DNA of 8,290 nucleotides, taken from assembly GCA_020721385.1 (NCBI GenBank), contig DYMW01000064.1, positions 1 through 8,290 of the forward strand. Direction: 5' to 3'. Origin of the DNA: Sulfurovum sp. GTDB lineage: Bacteria > Campylobacterota > Campylobacteria > Campylobacterales > Sulfurovaceae. The notes under the pieces were generated by a model. It saw only the letters and a list, made by a program, of their open reading frames with translations, ran no database searches and was not told where the DNA came from. The stretch's first letter is position 1. The number at the start of each line of letters is the position of its first letter. Positions 1 through 6,274 of this stretch are shown piece by piece. A program made the position numbers and the translations under genes.

Positions 1-84
1 TTATACATATTTACACTATTCTCATTTATTGGTGTGGTGGGAATTTTAATTTATAACATGAGAGTAAAAAAAGAAAACATCTAA
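1..84 (+). CDS. C-terminal end of a membrane protein (5' end outside window)
   Basis: An open frame enters from the left edge and stops at TAA 82-84, giving the last 27 residues of a protein. Nearly all of them form one hydrophobic helix (LYIFTLFSF, then GVVGILIYN), followed by a short basic tail, MRVKKENI. This is typical of a final transmembrane segment with a positively charged cytoplasmic end. A 13-bp hairpin begins 3 bases after the stop, which agrees with a gene end here. The family cannot be identified from so little, and it could also be a chance open frame, although the hydrophobic-then-basic pattern and the adjacent hairpin argue for a real gene. Confidence 0.6.
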   Translation, partial: LYIFTLFSFIGVVGILIYNMRVKKENI

Positions 85-86
85 AA

Positions 87-123
87 ATCTGTTGATTACT
101 ACTTGTAATCAACAGATAAATTT
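87..123 (+). terminator. 13-bp perfect hairpin, probable terminator of the upstream gene
   Basis: Positions 87-99 (ATCTGTTGATTAC) pair perfectly with 105-117 around a 5-base loop (TACTT). The right arm is followed by AAATTT (118-123), and the left arm is preceded by a run of A (83-87). The stem is strong but the 3' T-run is short, so on the plus strand it may be a weak terminator. Read on the minus strand it is followed by a T-run and could stop transcripts coming through from ppaC and the antisense side of the tRNA. Its right arm overlaps the putative -35 of the tRNA promoter. Confidence 0.6.
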
Positions 124-131
124 GCTATAAT
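103..131 (+). promoter_or_regulatory. Probable sigma70 promoter of the tRNA-Arg gene
   Basis: A perfect -10 TATAAT lies at 126-131, 22 bases before the tRNA 5' end. With a 17-base spacer there is a partial -35, TTGTAA (103-108), matching TTGACA at four of six positions. Transcription would start near 138, leaving a leader of about 15 bases for RNase P. The -35 lies inside the right arm of the preceding hairpin. Confidence 0.65.
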
Positions 132-153
132 TTCGACCTCAACAATTAATGTT

Positions 154-230
154 GCACTCATAGCTCAGCTGGATAGAGCATCGGTTTGCGGTACCGACGG
201 TCGGGAGTTCGAATCTCTCTGAGTGTACCA
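154..230 (+). tRNA. tRNA-Arg, anticodon GCG
   Basis: A 77-base cloverleaf can be folded by eye. The acceptor stem is 154-160 with 220-226, G-U at the first pair and six Watson-Crick pairs. The D stem is GCTC/GAGC (163-166 with 176-179). The anticodon stem is TCGGT/ACCGA (181-185 with 193-197). The T arm GGGAG-TTCGAAT-CTCTC (203-219) has one G-U pair. Discriminator A227 is followed by an encoded CCA (228-230). The seven-base anticodon loop TTGCGGT places GCG at 188-190, which reads arginine codons CGC and CGU. A in the D loop after GG (A173, position 20) and C at anticodon position 35 are known arginine identity elements. Many bacteria use ACG, deaminated to ICG, for this codon box, so GCG is notable. 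A T-run (233-239) follows directly. Confidence 0.93.
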
Positions 231-237
231 CTCTTTT

Positions 238-1155
238 TTAAAACTGCTTCTCCAAAAATGGAATAATTTGTTTTTTACGACTCATTACTTTTGCAAGCCA
301 AGCTTGTTGATTTTCTAATTTTACTTCAAATGCATTTTCAACTTTTTCAATATCGTCACTAAGTACCAACAGTTGCGAACCTTCTAACATAATATCGGTT
401 AAGAGTAAAAGCACAGAGTGTCTTTCTCCTTCAATTTTGAGTTCTTTCATGGCTTCAAAAAGTTCTTCTTTCATGGTATCAAAAACATTTAAGTCCACCA
501 CTTCAAGTTGTCCAATACCAATTTTTTCTCCACCCATATTAAAGTCTTTGAAATCTCTAAGTACCAGTTCTCTTTTGGTGGCATTGAGTACGTCTGATTT
601 AACAATAAACATCTCCATGCCTACCGCTTTATAATCTTCGATTCCTGCAATTTTTGCCAACTCTTTACATGCTTTGGTATCCTCTTTGGTGCAAGTTGGT
701 GATTTAAAAATAACGGTATCACTTAAAATGGCACACATCATCATGCCTGCAAGGTCTTTAGGAATTTCTATATTGTAGTAATCAAACATCTGTTTTACAA
801 TGGTGTTTGAGCATCCCACAGGACGTACCCACATTTCAAGAGGTGTGGTTGTTTTTAAATCTCCCAATTTATGGTGGTCAACAATTCCTAAGATGGTGGC
901 TTTAGCAATATCTTCAGGGCTTTGTGAACTCTCCATAAAGTCAATAAGATAAACATTTTCATCCGCATAGTTGGTTTTTAAAAGTGGTTTTTCATATCCA
1001 AATTTGTTTAAAATAAATGTTGTTTCAGGATTAATTTCACCTTGTCTTGAAGGAATGGTATCTTCACCCAGTTGATTTTTAAGATACGATAGTGAGATGG
1101 CTCCAACAATAGAGTCGGAATCAGGTGTGGTATGTCCAAATACATAAGTTGACAT
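238..1155 (-). CDS. ppaC: Manganese-dependent inorganic pyrophosphatase (family II, DHH superfamily)
   Basis: A 305-residue cytoplasmic enzyme that hydrolyses pyrophosphate to two phosphates, pulling forward biosynthetic reactions such as nucleic acid synthesis and tRNA charging. All family II hallmarks are visible. GHTTPDSDS near the N-terminus holds metal ligands H8, D12 and D14; D72 lies in the third motif, DHH at 93-95, and SDT at 145-147 with D146. The C-terminal substrate-binding signature SRKKQ is at 292-296. Length is normal for the family without CBS domains. The third motif reads IDFMES, whereas many relatives have VDHNE, a local oddity. The ATG at 1155 is supported by AGGA (1163-1166 on the plus strand) seven bases upstream. 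The dedA-like gene lies 49 bases upstream on the same strand. The stop is only 7 bases from the convergent tRNA. Confidence 0.95.
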   Translation of the reverse strand: MSTYVFGHTTPDSDSIVGAISLSYLKNQLGEDTIPSRQGEINPETTFILNKFGYEKPLLKTNYADENVYLIDFMESSQSPEDIAKATILGIVDHHKLGDLKTTTPLEMWVRPVGCSNTIVKQMFDYYNIEIPKDLAGMMMCAILSDTVIFKSPTCTKEDTKACKELAKIAGIEDYKAVGMEMFIVKSDVLNATKRELVLRDFKDFNMGGEKIGIGQLEVVDLNVFDTMKEELFEAMKELKIEGERHSVLLLLTDIMLEGSQLLVLSDDIEKVENAFEVKLENQQAWLAKVMSRKKQIIPFLEKQF

Positions 1156-1183
1156 GGGCTAATCCTTTGATATTTTTTTTGAG

Positions 1184-1189
1184 ATTATA
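1184..1189 (-). promoter_or_regulatory. Putative -10 element for ppaC
   Basis: Read on the minus strand this is TATAAT in the 49-base gap between the DedA-like gene and ppaC, about 28 bases before the ppaC start. No convincing -35 is seen at 16-18 bases, which is common in Campylobacterota promoters. The element suggests ppaC can be transcribed separately from the upstream gene. Confidence 0.45.
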
Positions 1190-1204
1190 ACCACCCCTAA
1201 CTTT

Positions 1205-1771
1205 TCAATAACTTTTAAACTCTCGATAGACAAAGCTTGAAATGATTATGATGATAAAAATAGTACCCCCTCCAACAAGATAGAGTACATAAGAAGAGGC
1301 GTTTTCTCCAAATAGGTAGCCCAACATTAACATGGCAAAATTCCATACTGCATTGGATACAAATATAAGAGGAAGAAACCAGCGTAACTCCATTTTTGCC
1401 ATACCTGCAGGAAGGGAGATATATTGTCCTAATCCAAAGGTGAGGGGGGCTAAAAGTACAGAGAGTCGTCCATATTTGTTAAAAAACTTTTTTATTTTAT
1501 AGATTTTGTTTTCGGAGACAAAACGTTTTGAGATGTAGTTTGCTAAATGATAATTAATGGTAGCACCAACCGTGGTTCCTAAAGCAGTAATCAAAACAAC
1601 GGTTGAGATGTCAAATTTTCCTTGTGATGCCAAATATCCAGCAGGGAGTAAAATAAGTTGTGTAGGAAGAGGAATAAACGTACCTACAATGACCATATAG
1701 AAGAAAAATCCCAGATATCCCATCTCAAAAATAACATCAATAAGTATATTTAACAAAGAATGCATCCTCAT
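1205..1771 (-). CDS. DedA/VTT-domain inner-membrane protein
   Basis: A 188-residue integral membrane protein. The order of segments fits the DedA (SNARE-associated, VTT) family: a first hydrophobic helix, then a re-entrant-like stretch (IPLPTQLILLPAGYLA, about residues 33-48), a glycine-rich helix (ALGTTVGATINYHLANYI), a basic loop, a second half (APLTFGLGQYISLPAGMAKM) with the characteristic AG...M....F pattern, and two C-terminal helices. The family includes undecaprenyl-phosphate and other lipid transporters and proteins needed for envelope integrity. This copy seems to lack acidic residues at the PGE and GD positions, and the arginines, described for E. coli YqjA/YghB, so its substrate is open. 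Start: ATG 1771 is followed two codons later by another ATG (1765). Neither has a clear Shine-Dalgarno. It may be cotranscribed with ppaC. Confidence 0.8.
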   Translation of the reverse strand: MRMHSLLNILIDVIFEMGYLGFFFYMVIVGTFIPLPTQLILLPAGYLASQGKFDISTVVLITALGTTVGATINYHLANYISKRFVSENKIYKIKKFFNKYGRLSVLLAPLTFGLGQYISLPAGMAKMELRWFLPLIFVSNAVWNFAMLMLGYLFGENASSYVLYLVGGGTIFIIIIISSFVYREFKSY

Positions 1772-1859
1772 ATTTAAAATTATTTTTATTTATAAATAAT
1801 AGTTTTAAAAGTTAAAAGTGTTTTAATAAAAAAATTCGATTAATCTAATTTAAACGCGA

Positions 1860-1891
1860 ATTATACTAAAATTATCCGATACAATTATAGT
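1860..1891. promoter_or_regulatory. Divergent promoter region between the DedA-like gene and the acidic-protein gene
   Basis: The 142-base gap (1772-1913) is very AT-rich and holds -10-like boxes facing both ways. On the minus strand TATAAT occurs at 1865-1860 and again at 1889-1884. On the plus strand TATACT is at 1862-1867 and TATAGT at 1886-1891. No -35 hexamer stands out. Which boxes are used cannot be decided by eye; in such AT-rich DNA some will be chance matches. Confidence 0.4.
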
Positions 1892-1913
1892 ACTATAAAA
1901 CTTTGGAGAAATT

Positions 1914-3095
1914 ATGAAAATATTATTAATAAACAATAATCCAGTAGTCTCAAGACTCACCGCATTAAGTGCAAGAAAAGAAGAAGTTGAAGTTGATGAA
2001 ATTCAAGAAGTCACGGAATTAAAACATAATGAATATGATCTTGTCTTTGTTGACTCAGATTCCTTAACAAAAGACGTGAGTGATGTGATGAAAGAGAGTT
2101 TAAAGGTTAAAAAGAGTGTTCTTTTTTATGCCCATGACGATGATGAGATTACAGATCCATTTGATTTACGCATTTTAAAACCTTTTTTACCTTCAGAAGT
2201 TTCAGCTGTACTTAGAAGTGTAGAAGAAGAGGATGAAGAGGAGTTGTTAGAAGAAGACAATAGTGTTGCTGAGAGTCATTTTAATATTTTAGAAGAAGCA
2301 AAGAACATACCAAGAGAAGAACTTTTTTCTTTAGATGATGATATTATAGAGAAGAAAAAAGAGGAAGTTGTAGTTATGCCAGAAAAAATAGAGAGTTTTG
2401 ATTTAAAGTTGGAAGAGACACCTCCTTTGGTAGAAGAGCTTATCGTTAATGTTGATAATGTTGAAAATGTAACCAAAGAGGTTGCATTTTCAGCAAATGA
2501 CACCATGTTTGAGCTTGATTTAAGTGAAGATAAACAAGAAGAGACGCCATTACCTATTGTAGAGAATACAGAGGTAGAGACGCAAGAAATTACAGAAGAA
2601 TTTATACCTGAATCTGAGCATGAAGATAAAAGTGAAGATGAAGTACTTTTTGTATTGGATAATGAGATAGGCAATGAGGTAACAGAGAAGACAAAAAGTG
2701 ATGATTTTTTAAGTGACGGTGTTTTAGATTTTGATGATGAGAGTGAAGACGAAGTTGATTTGTCAGATAAAAAATCAGTAGAAACACCTCAGCCTCAAGA
2801 GAAAAGACAAGTATTGGACATGAATGAGTTGGCGAATATTAAAGAGCTACTTAATGGTGCAACCATGGAAGAGATAGAGGAAGAGGCAAAAGAGGATGAT
2901 GTTAGGTTAGAAGATTTAATGGATTCTAATGCTTTGTTAGAGAAGAAAAATAAAAATAAAAAAATAAAAAATATTCCAGAGATGGATTCTGAATTTTTCA
3001 TTGATACTTTGGCATCGTTGAGAACGGAAAGTTTACGAGAACTTTTAGCAGGAGCTACGGTACATATTAGTATTAAATTCCCAAAAGCAAAGTAA
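1914..3095 (+). CDS. Acidic (E-rich) protein with degenerate receiver-like N-terminal domain
   Basis: A 393-residue soluble protein in three parts. Residues 1-102 look like a CheY-type receiver fold: first strand KILLINNNP, third strand YDLVFVDSD with D47 near the usual phosphoacceptor place, and LKPF (88-91) like the conserved Lys-Pro. The usual acidic pair after strand one is replaced by asparagines (N7-N9), so it is probably a pseudo-receiver. Residues about 103-340 are dominated by Glu and Asp and are probably disordered, with recurring motifs LFSLD, MFELD, LFVLD and ETPxP. After a lysine/asparagine-rich hinge (344-353), residues 358-390 form a compact segment (ASLRTESLRELLAGA, then VHISIKF). 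From memory, H. pylori has a poly E-rich protein gene in the same place before gmk. GGAG at 1905-1908 supports the start. The stop overlaps gmk (TAATG). Function is not established from sequence; a scaffold role is inference. Confidence 0.85.
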   Translation: MKILLINNNPVVSRLTALSARKEEVEVDEIQEVTELKHNEYDLVFVDSDSLTKDVSDVMKESLKVKKSVLFYAHDDDEITDPFDLRILKPFLPSEVSAVLRSVEEEDEEELLEEDNSVAESHFNILEEAKNIPREELFSLDDDIIEKKKEEVVVMPEKIESFDLKLEETPPLVEELIVNVDNVENVTKEVAFSANDTMFELDLSEDKQEETPLPIVENTEVETQEITEEFIPESEHEDKSEDEVLFVLDNEIGNEVTEKTKSDDFLSDGVLDFDDESEDEVDLSDKKSVETPQPQEKRQVLDMNELANIKELLNGATMEEIEEEAKEDDVRLEDLMDSNALLEKKNKNKKIKNIPEMDSEFFIDTLASLRTESLRELLAGATVHISIKFPKAK

Positions 3096-3703
3096 TGAAA
3101 GGTGCCATTTTAGTACTCTCAGGACCTAGTGGAGCTGGAAAAAGTACCATTATTCACCATGCAAGTTCAAAAATTGGTGAGTATTATTTTTCAATTTCAA
3201 CGACGACCCGTCAGCCACGAGCAGGTGAAGAGCATGGTGTGGATTATTATTTTGTAACGCATAGCGAATTTGAAGAAGGTATTAAAGCAGGAGAGTTTTT
3301 AGAATATGCTACCGTGCATGGTAACTATTATGGAACCTCTCTAAAGCCTGTACATAAAGCTTTAGAAGAGGGAAAGTTGGTTATTTTTGATATTGATGTT
3401 CAAGGACACCGTTTGGTTCGTGCTAAAATGGGTGATTATGTTACTTCAGCATTTATTACACCACCGACATTAAGCGAACTCAAAAAGCGTCTCTATGCCC
3501 GTTCAACGGATGATACTTCTATTATAGAACGTCGTATTGAAAATGCGAAAGTGGAGATTAATGCCGTAGGTGAATTTGATTTTGTGATTATTAACGATAC
3601 GGTAGAGTTGGCATCAGAGCAGTTTGCAACCATTGCAAATGCTGCGAGATTGAAACAGAGTCGTGAAGAATTGGAAAATTTGATACTTCATTGGAAAAAT
3701 TAA
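3095..3703 (+). CDS. gmk: Guanylate kinase
   Basis: A 202-residue cytoplasmic enzyme that phosphorylates GMP (and dGMP) to GDP with ATP, an essential step in guanine nucleotide supply. The P-loop GPSGAGKS is at residues 10-17. The GMP-binding segment TTRQPRAGEEHGVDYYF covers 37-53, with the R39, R42 and E45 pattern of the family. DIDVQG (99-104) is the strand and turn after the GMP site. The lid region carries R132, R136 and R146/R147. Length is normal. The start codon overlaps the stop of the acidic-protein gene by one base (TAATG), so translation is probably coupled, and no independent strong ribosome site is seen. The next gene, tatA, has its own promoter in the gap. Confidence 0.97.
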   Translation: MKGAILVLSGPSGAGKSTIIHHASSKIGEYYFSISTTTRQPRAGEEHGVDYYFVTHSEFEEGIKAGEFLEYATVHGNYYGTSLKPVHKALEEGKLVIFDIDVQGHRLVRAKMGDYVTSAFITPPTLSELKKRLYARSTDDTSIIERRIENAKVEINAVGEFDFVIINDTVELASEQFATIANAARLKQSREELENLILHWKN

Positions 3704-3720
3704 CCTAAATTGAGTATAAT
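3691..3720 (+). promoter_or_regulatory. Probable promoter for tatA
   Basis: A perfect -10 TATAAT lies at 3715-3720. The partial -35 TTGGAA (3691-3696, four of six matches) is 18 bases upstream and overlaps the end of gmk. Transcription would start near 3727, giving a leader of about 45 bases. The leader contains a small 6-bp stem, TCTCTA (3732-3737) with TAGAGA (3746-3751), probably too weak to matter. This promoter would let tatA be expressed above the level of the upstream operon. Confidence 0.6.
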
Positions 3721-3771
3721 CTTGAATCAAATCTCTAAAAATCAATAGAGAAACACACTCAAAGGAACAAC

Positions 3772-4026
3772 ATGGGAATGCCAAGTATGCCAGAATTACT
3801 CGTTATCTTAGCGATAGTAGTACTTCTTTTTGGAGCCAAAAAAATACCAGATCTTGCAAAAGGTGTCGGTAAGGGAATTAAAGACTTTAAAAAAGCCATT
3901 AAAGATGATGAGACCGTTGCTGCTGATGCACACGATGATGTCAAAGAGTTAAAAGCCGATGCTAAACCTACTACGACGGTAACACCTACAACACAGACCA
4001 CAGAAAATACTGCTCCAAAAGCATAA
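3772..4026 (+). CDS. tatA: Twin-arginine translocase subunit TatA
   Basis: An 84-residue membrane protein that forms the pore-like component of the Tat system, which exports folded proteins with twin-arginine signals across the inner membrane. The layout is textbook. A short N-terminus carries E8, at the position of the conserved polar residue (Gln8 in E. coli). One transmembrane helix follows ([12 protein letters not shown], about 9-20), then the FG hinge at 20-21, an amphipathic basic helix ([21 protein letters not shown]), and an acidic then Thr-rich unstructured tail. Three in-frame ATG codons occur early (M1, M3, M6). The first is preferred because AGGA (3763-3766) sits five bases before it and E8 then falls in register. 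No tatB or tatC lies in the window. From memory, the gmk-tatA-argS order is also found in H. pylori. Confidence 0.95.
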   Translation: MGMPSMPELLVILAIVVLLFGAKKIPDLAKGVGKGIKDFKKAIKDDETVAADAHDDVKELKADAKPTTTVTPTTQTTENTAPKA

Positions 4027-4036
4027 TAACAATTTT

Positions 4037-4080
4037 CGTACTGCCTCTTTCTCTTTGAAGGTGGTACGGTTACTTTTTAT
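4037..4080 (+). terminator. Stem-loop with T-run after tatA
   Basis: Positions 4037-4046 (CGTACTGCCT) pair with 4059-4068 (AGGTGGTACG) as a 10-bp stem with two G-U pairs and a 12-base loop. A TTTTT run (4074-4078) follows five bases after the stem. This fits an intrinsic terminator, probably of partial strength, separating tatA transcripts from argS. No clear promoter is seen in the 30 bases between it and argS, so some read-through may be how argS is expressed. Confidence 0.6.
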
Positions 4081-4109
4081 TACTACTCTCTACAAATTAT
4101 GGAAATCAA

Positions 4110-5810
4110 ATGAAAATCAAATTACAACTAAGTCAAATTATTACCAATGCACTGTTAATTGCCAATATTCAAGCCGATGAGATTGTAATCTCAGATGCGA
4201 GTAAACCAGAATTTGGAGATTATCAGTTCAATGGTATGATGAAACTGGCCAAAGAACTCAAACAAAATCCAAGAGAAATTGCTGTAATGGTATGTTCACA
4301 CATTGATATTACAGGTATGGTTGCCAAAGTAGAAGTGGCAGGACCTGGTTTTATCAATATTTGGTTAAATGATGCATGGTTAGCGACACAAGCCAATGCA
4401 ATTTTAGAGGATAAGCGAGTGGGTGTTGGGTATGTTGAACAGCCTCAAAAAGTGGTGGTGGATTATTCGGGTCCAAACATGGCAAAACAGATGCACGTGG
4501 GGCATTTACGTTCATCGATTATTGGGGATACTTTAGCAACCCTTTTAGAGTTTTTGGGCGATGAGGTGATTCGTCAAAATCATATTGGGGATTGGGGTAC
4601 GCAGTTTGGTATGTTGATTGCTTATCTTGAAGAGCAAAATACCGATGGAAACACACAAGAGCTTAAAGACCTTGAGCAGTTTTATAAAGATGCCAAAGTA
4701 CGTTTTGACGAGAGTGAAGCCTTTGCCAATAAAGCACGTGAATATGTGGTCAAAATTCAAGGTGGTGATGAACACTGTTTAATGCTTTGGCAGAGTTTTA
4801 TTAACGCTTCATTGGGGCATTGTGAAGAGGTTTATGAAAAATTAAATGTCAATTTAACACGTAATGATGTACGAGCCGAAAGTTTTTACAATGACCAGTT
4901 AGCCCAAGTCATTGAAACATTAAAATCAAAAGGTATATCAACCACTTCTAATGGAGCAGAGTGTGTCTTTATAGATGGTGCAGAGATACCGATTGTTGTA
5001 CAAAAAAGCGATGGTGGATTTTTGTATGCTACCACAGATTTGGCAGCATTGAACTTTAGAGACAAAGTGCTAAACGCTGACCGTATCTGTTACGTGGTCG
5101 ATGCCCGTCAAGCCCAACATTTTAAACAAGTGTTTAGCATTGCAAAACAAGCAGACATGGTAGGTGCAGAGGTATCGTTGGAACACATTGGGTTTGGAAC
5201 GATGATGGATAAGAGTGGAAAACCATTTAAAACCAGAGATGGTGGAACCGTAAAATTGGTTGAGCTTTTAGATGAAGCCGTGGTTCGTGCAAAAGAGACC
5301 ATTAAAGACCGAGATGTTCATAGCAACGAAGAATTAGATGCTGTGGCAAAAGCGATTGGTATTGGGGCAGTAAAATATGCCGATTTAAGCATTAGTCGGG
5401 AGTCAAATTACATTTTTTCTTGGGATAAGATGCTAAGTTTTGAAGGAAATACAGCATTGTATATGCAGTATGCTTATGCGAGAATTCAATCTATTTTACG
5501 CAAACATGATGCCCAAATTTTTGGAGATATTGTTATTGGTGATGAGTTAGAACATCGTTTGGCTTTGATGCTTTTAAAATTTGAAGATACTTTAACCAAA
5601 GCAGCCATTGAAGCAACACCACATACCATTACAGGGTATCTTTATGACTTGGTAACACTCTTTATGAAGTTCTATGAACAAAACCCTATTTTAAAAGGGG
5701 GCATAGAAGAAGAGGTAAAAATGAGTCGATTGCAATTGGCAAAATTAACCGCTTCAGTTATTGCCAAAGGATTAGAACTTTTGGGTATTAAGGTGGTAGA
5801 TAAGATATGA
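4110..5810 (+). CDS. argS: Arginyl-tRNA synthetase
   Basis: A 566-residue class I synthetase that attaches arginine to tRNA-Arg in the cytoplasm. The N-terminal Add-1 domain, which contacts the D loop of the tRNA, covers about residues 1-85 and includes FGDYQFN (35-41). The catalytic core begins with YSGPN (119-123), and the HIGH motif appears as HVGH at 129-132. Further core elements are DWGTQFG (161-167) and the usual ArgRS replacement of KMSKS, KSGKPFKTRDGG (368-379). The DALR-type anticodon-binding domain fills the C-terminal third, starting around YMQYAYARIQSIL (451-463), and ends in GLELLGI. Length is normal. GGA at 4101-4103 precedes the ATG by six bases. The stop overlaps the next gene by four bases (ATGA). 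Confidence 0.97.
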   Translation: MKIKLQLSQIITNALLIANIQADEIVISDASKPEFGDYQFNGMMKLAKELKQNPREIAVMVCSHIDITGMVAKVEVAGPGFINIWLNDAWLATQANAILEDKRVGVGYVEQPQKVVVDYSGPNMAKQMHVGHLRSSIIGDTLATLLEFLGDEVIRQNHIGDWGTQFGMLIAYLEEQNTDGNTQELKDLEQFYKDAKVRFDESEAFANKAREYVVKIQGGDEHCLMLWQSFINASLGHCEEVYEKLNVNLTRNDVRAESFYNDQLAQVIETLKSKGISTTSNGAECVFIDGAEIPIVVQKSDGGFLYATTDLAALNFRDKVLNADRICYVVDARQAQHFKQVFSIAKQADMVGAEVSLEHIGFGTMMDKSGKPFKTRDGGTVKLVELLDEAVVRAKETIKDRDVHSNEELDAVAKAIGIGAVKYADLSISRESNYIFSWDKMLSFEGNTALYMQYAYARIQSILRKHDAQIFGDIVIGDELEHRLALMLLKFEDTLTKAAIEATPHTITGYLYDLVTLFMKFYEQNPILKGGIEEEVKMSRLQLAKLTASVIAKGLELLGIKVVDKI

Positions 5811-6139
5811 AAGCACTGATTATCATTGCCATACTTGTGGCGATGGGATTGATTTATTTACGCTACAAAAGAGAGAATGACATTAAAAAAATGTTGTTCT
5901 CTAGCATGATTCTTATCTTTATTATTGGATTGGCTATTTTAGGTAATACCATGCGAATACTTATTCCTCTTTTTTTAGCCCATATTATTGCACTAATTTT
6001 GGCGTATGGTGGACTTGTTTATTATATTGTTCGTGATAAAAAGCAGTGGATATTGTGGTTACTTCCTTTATTAACACTCATTGTGTATGTACTTTTAGCT
6101 TGGATTGGAAATGAGCATATTATTTGGTTCCCATCATAA
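5807..6139 (+). CDS. Small four-helix inner-membrane protein, function unknown
   Basis: A 110-residue protein, almost wholly hydrophobic. Four transmembrane helices are likely: about 2-18, 29-46, 50-74 and 79-100. The basic loops KRENDIKK (21-28) and RDKKQ (76-80) both follow odd-numbered helices and should lie in the cytoplasm, putting both termini outside. The ATG overlaps the argS stop codon (ATGA, 5807-5810), so translation is coupled to argS and it is the last gene of that unit. No family motif is recognised. The tight overlap and clean membrane pattern make a real gene very likely, but its role cannot be inferred from argS, since such neighbours are often unrelated. Confidence 0.8.
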   Translation: MKALIIIAILVAMGLIYLRYKRENDIKKMLFSSMILIFIIGLAILGNTMRILIPLFLAHIIALILAYGGLVYYIVRDKKQWILWLLPLLTLIVYVLLAWIGNEHIIWFPS

Positions 6140-6170
6140 TTTTAAATTTATGTGAGTTTATAGTTCACAA

Positions 6171-6227
6171 TATAATGCATTTATAAGCCTTTATTTACAT
6201 AAAAAGAGATAAAATTTTTCTTTGACA
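6171..6227 (+). promoter_or_regulatory. Candidate promoter elements upstream of the SGNH lipoprotein gene
   Basis: Two candidates lie in the 144-base AT-rich gap after the small membrane protein. One is a perfect -10 TATAAT at 6171-6176 with no good -35 (leader about 100 bases). The other is a perfect -35 TTGACA at 6222-6227, followed only by weak -10 matches around 6245-6252 (leader about 25 bases). No factor-independent terminator is evident in the gap. The choice between the two cannot be made from sequence alone. Confidence 0.4.
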
Positions 6228-6274
6228 TTTTTTTAACAAAAAAAAATATTTTAAATTAAAAAAACGTGAAAAAT

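Noticed and set aside
1772..1913. Possible small RNA or short gene in the AT-rich gap
   Set aside because: No open frame with a ribosome site and no stable hairpin with a T-run was found; the divergent promoter elements account for the gap.
2276..2674. Ser/Thr-rich open frame on the minus strand inside the acidic-protein gene
   Set aside because: It is the reverse complement of Glu/Asp codons (GAA, GAT, GAG), which automatically gives a long Ser-rich frame; the plus-strand gene has a ribosome site, domain structure and coupling to gmk.
3732..3751. Small 6-bp stem in the tatA leader as a riboswitch or attenuator
   Set aside because: The stem is short and AT-rich with an eight-base loop, and no T-run or competing structure is seen.
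6151..6169. TGTGA ... TCACA inverted repeat resembling a CRP-type site
   Set aside because: The half-sites are separated by nine bases rather than six, and the location between a gene end and a weak promoter gives no extra support; in AT-rich DNA this is likely chance.
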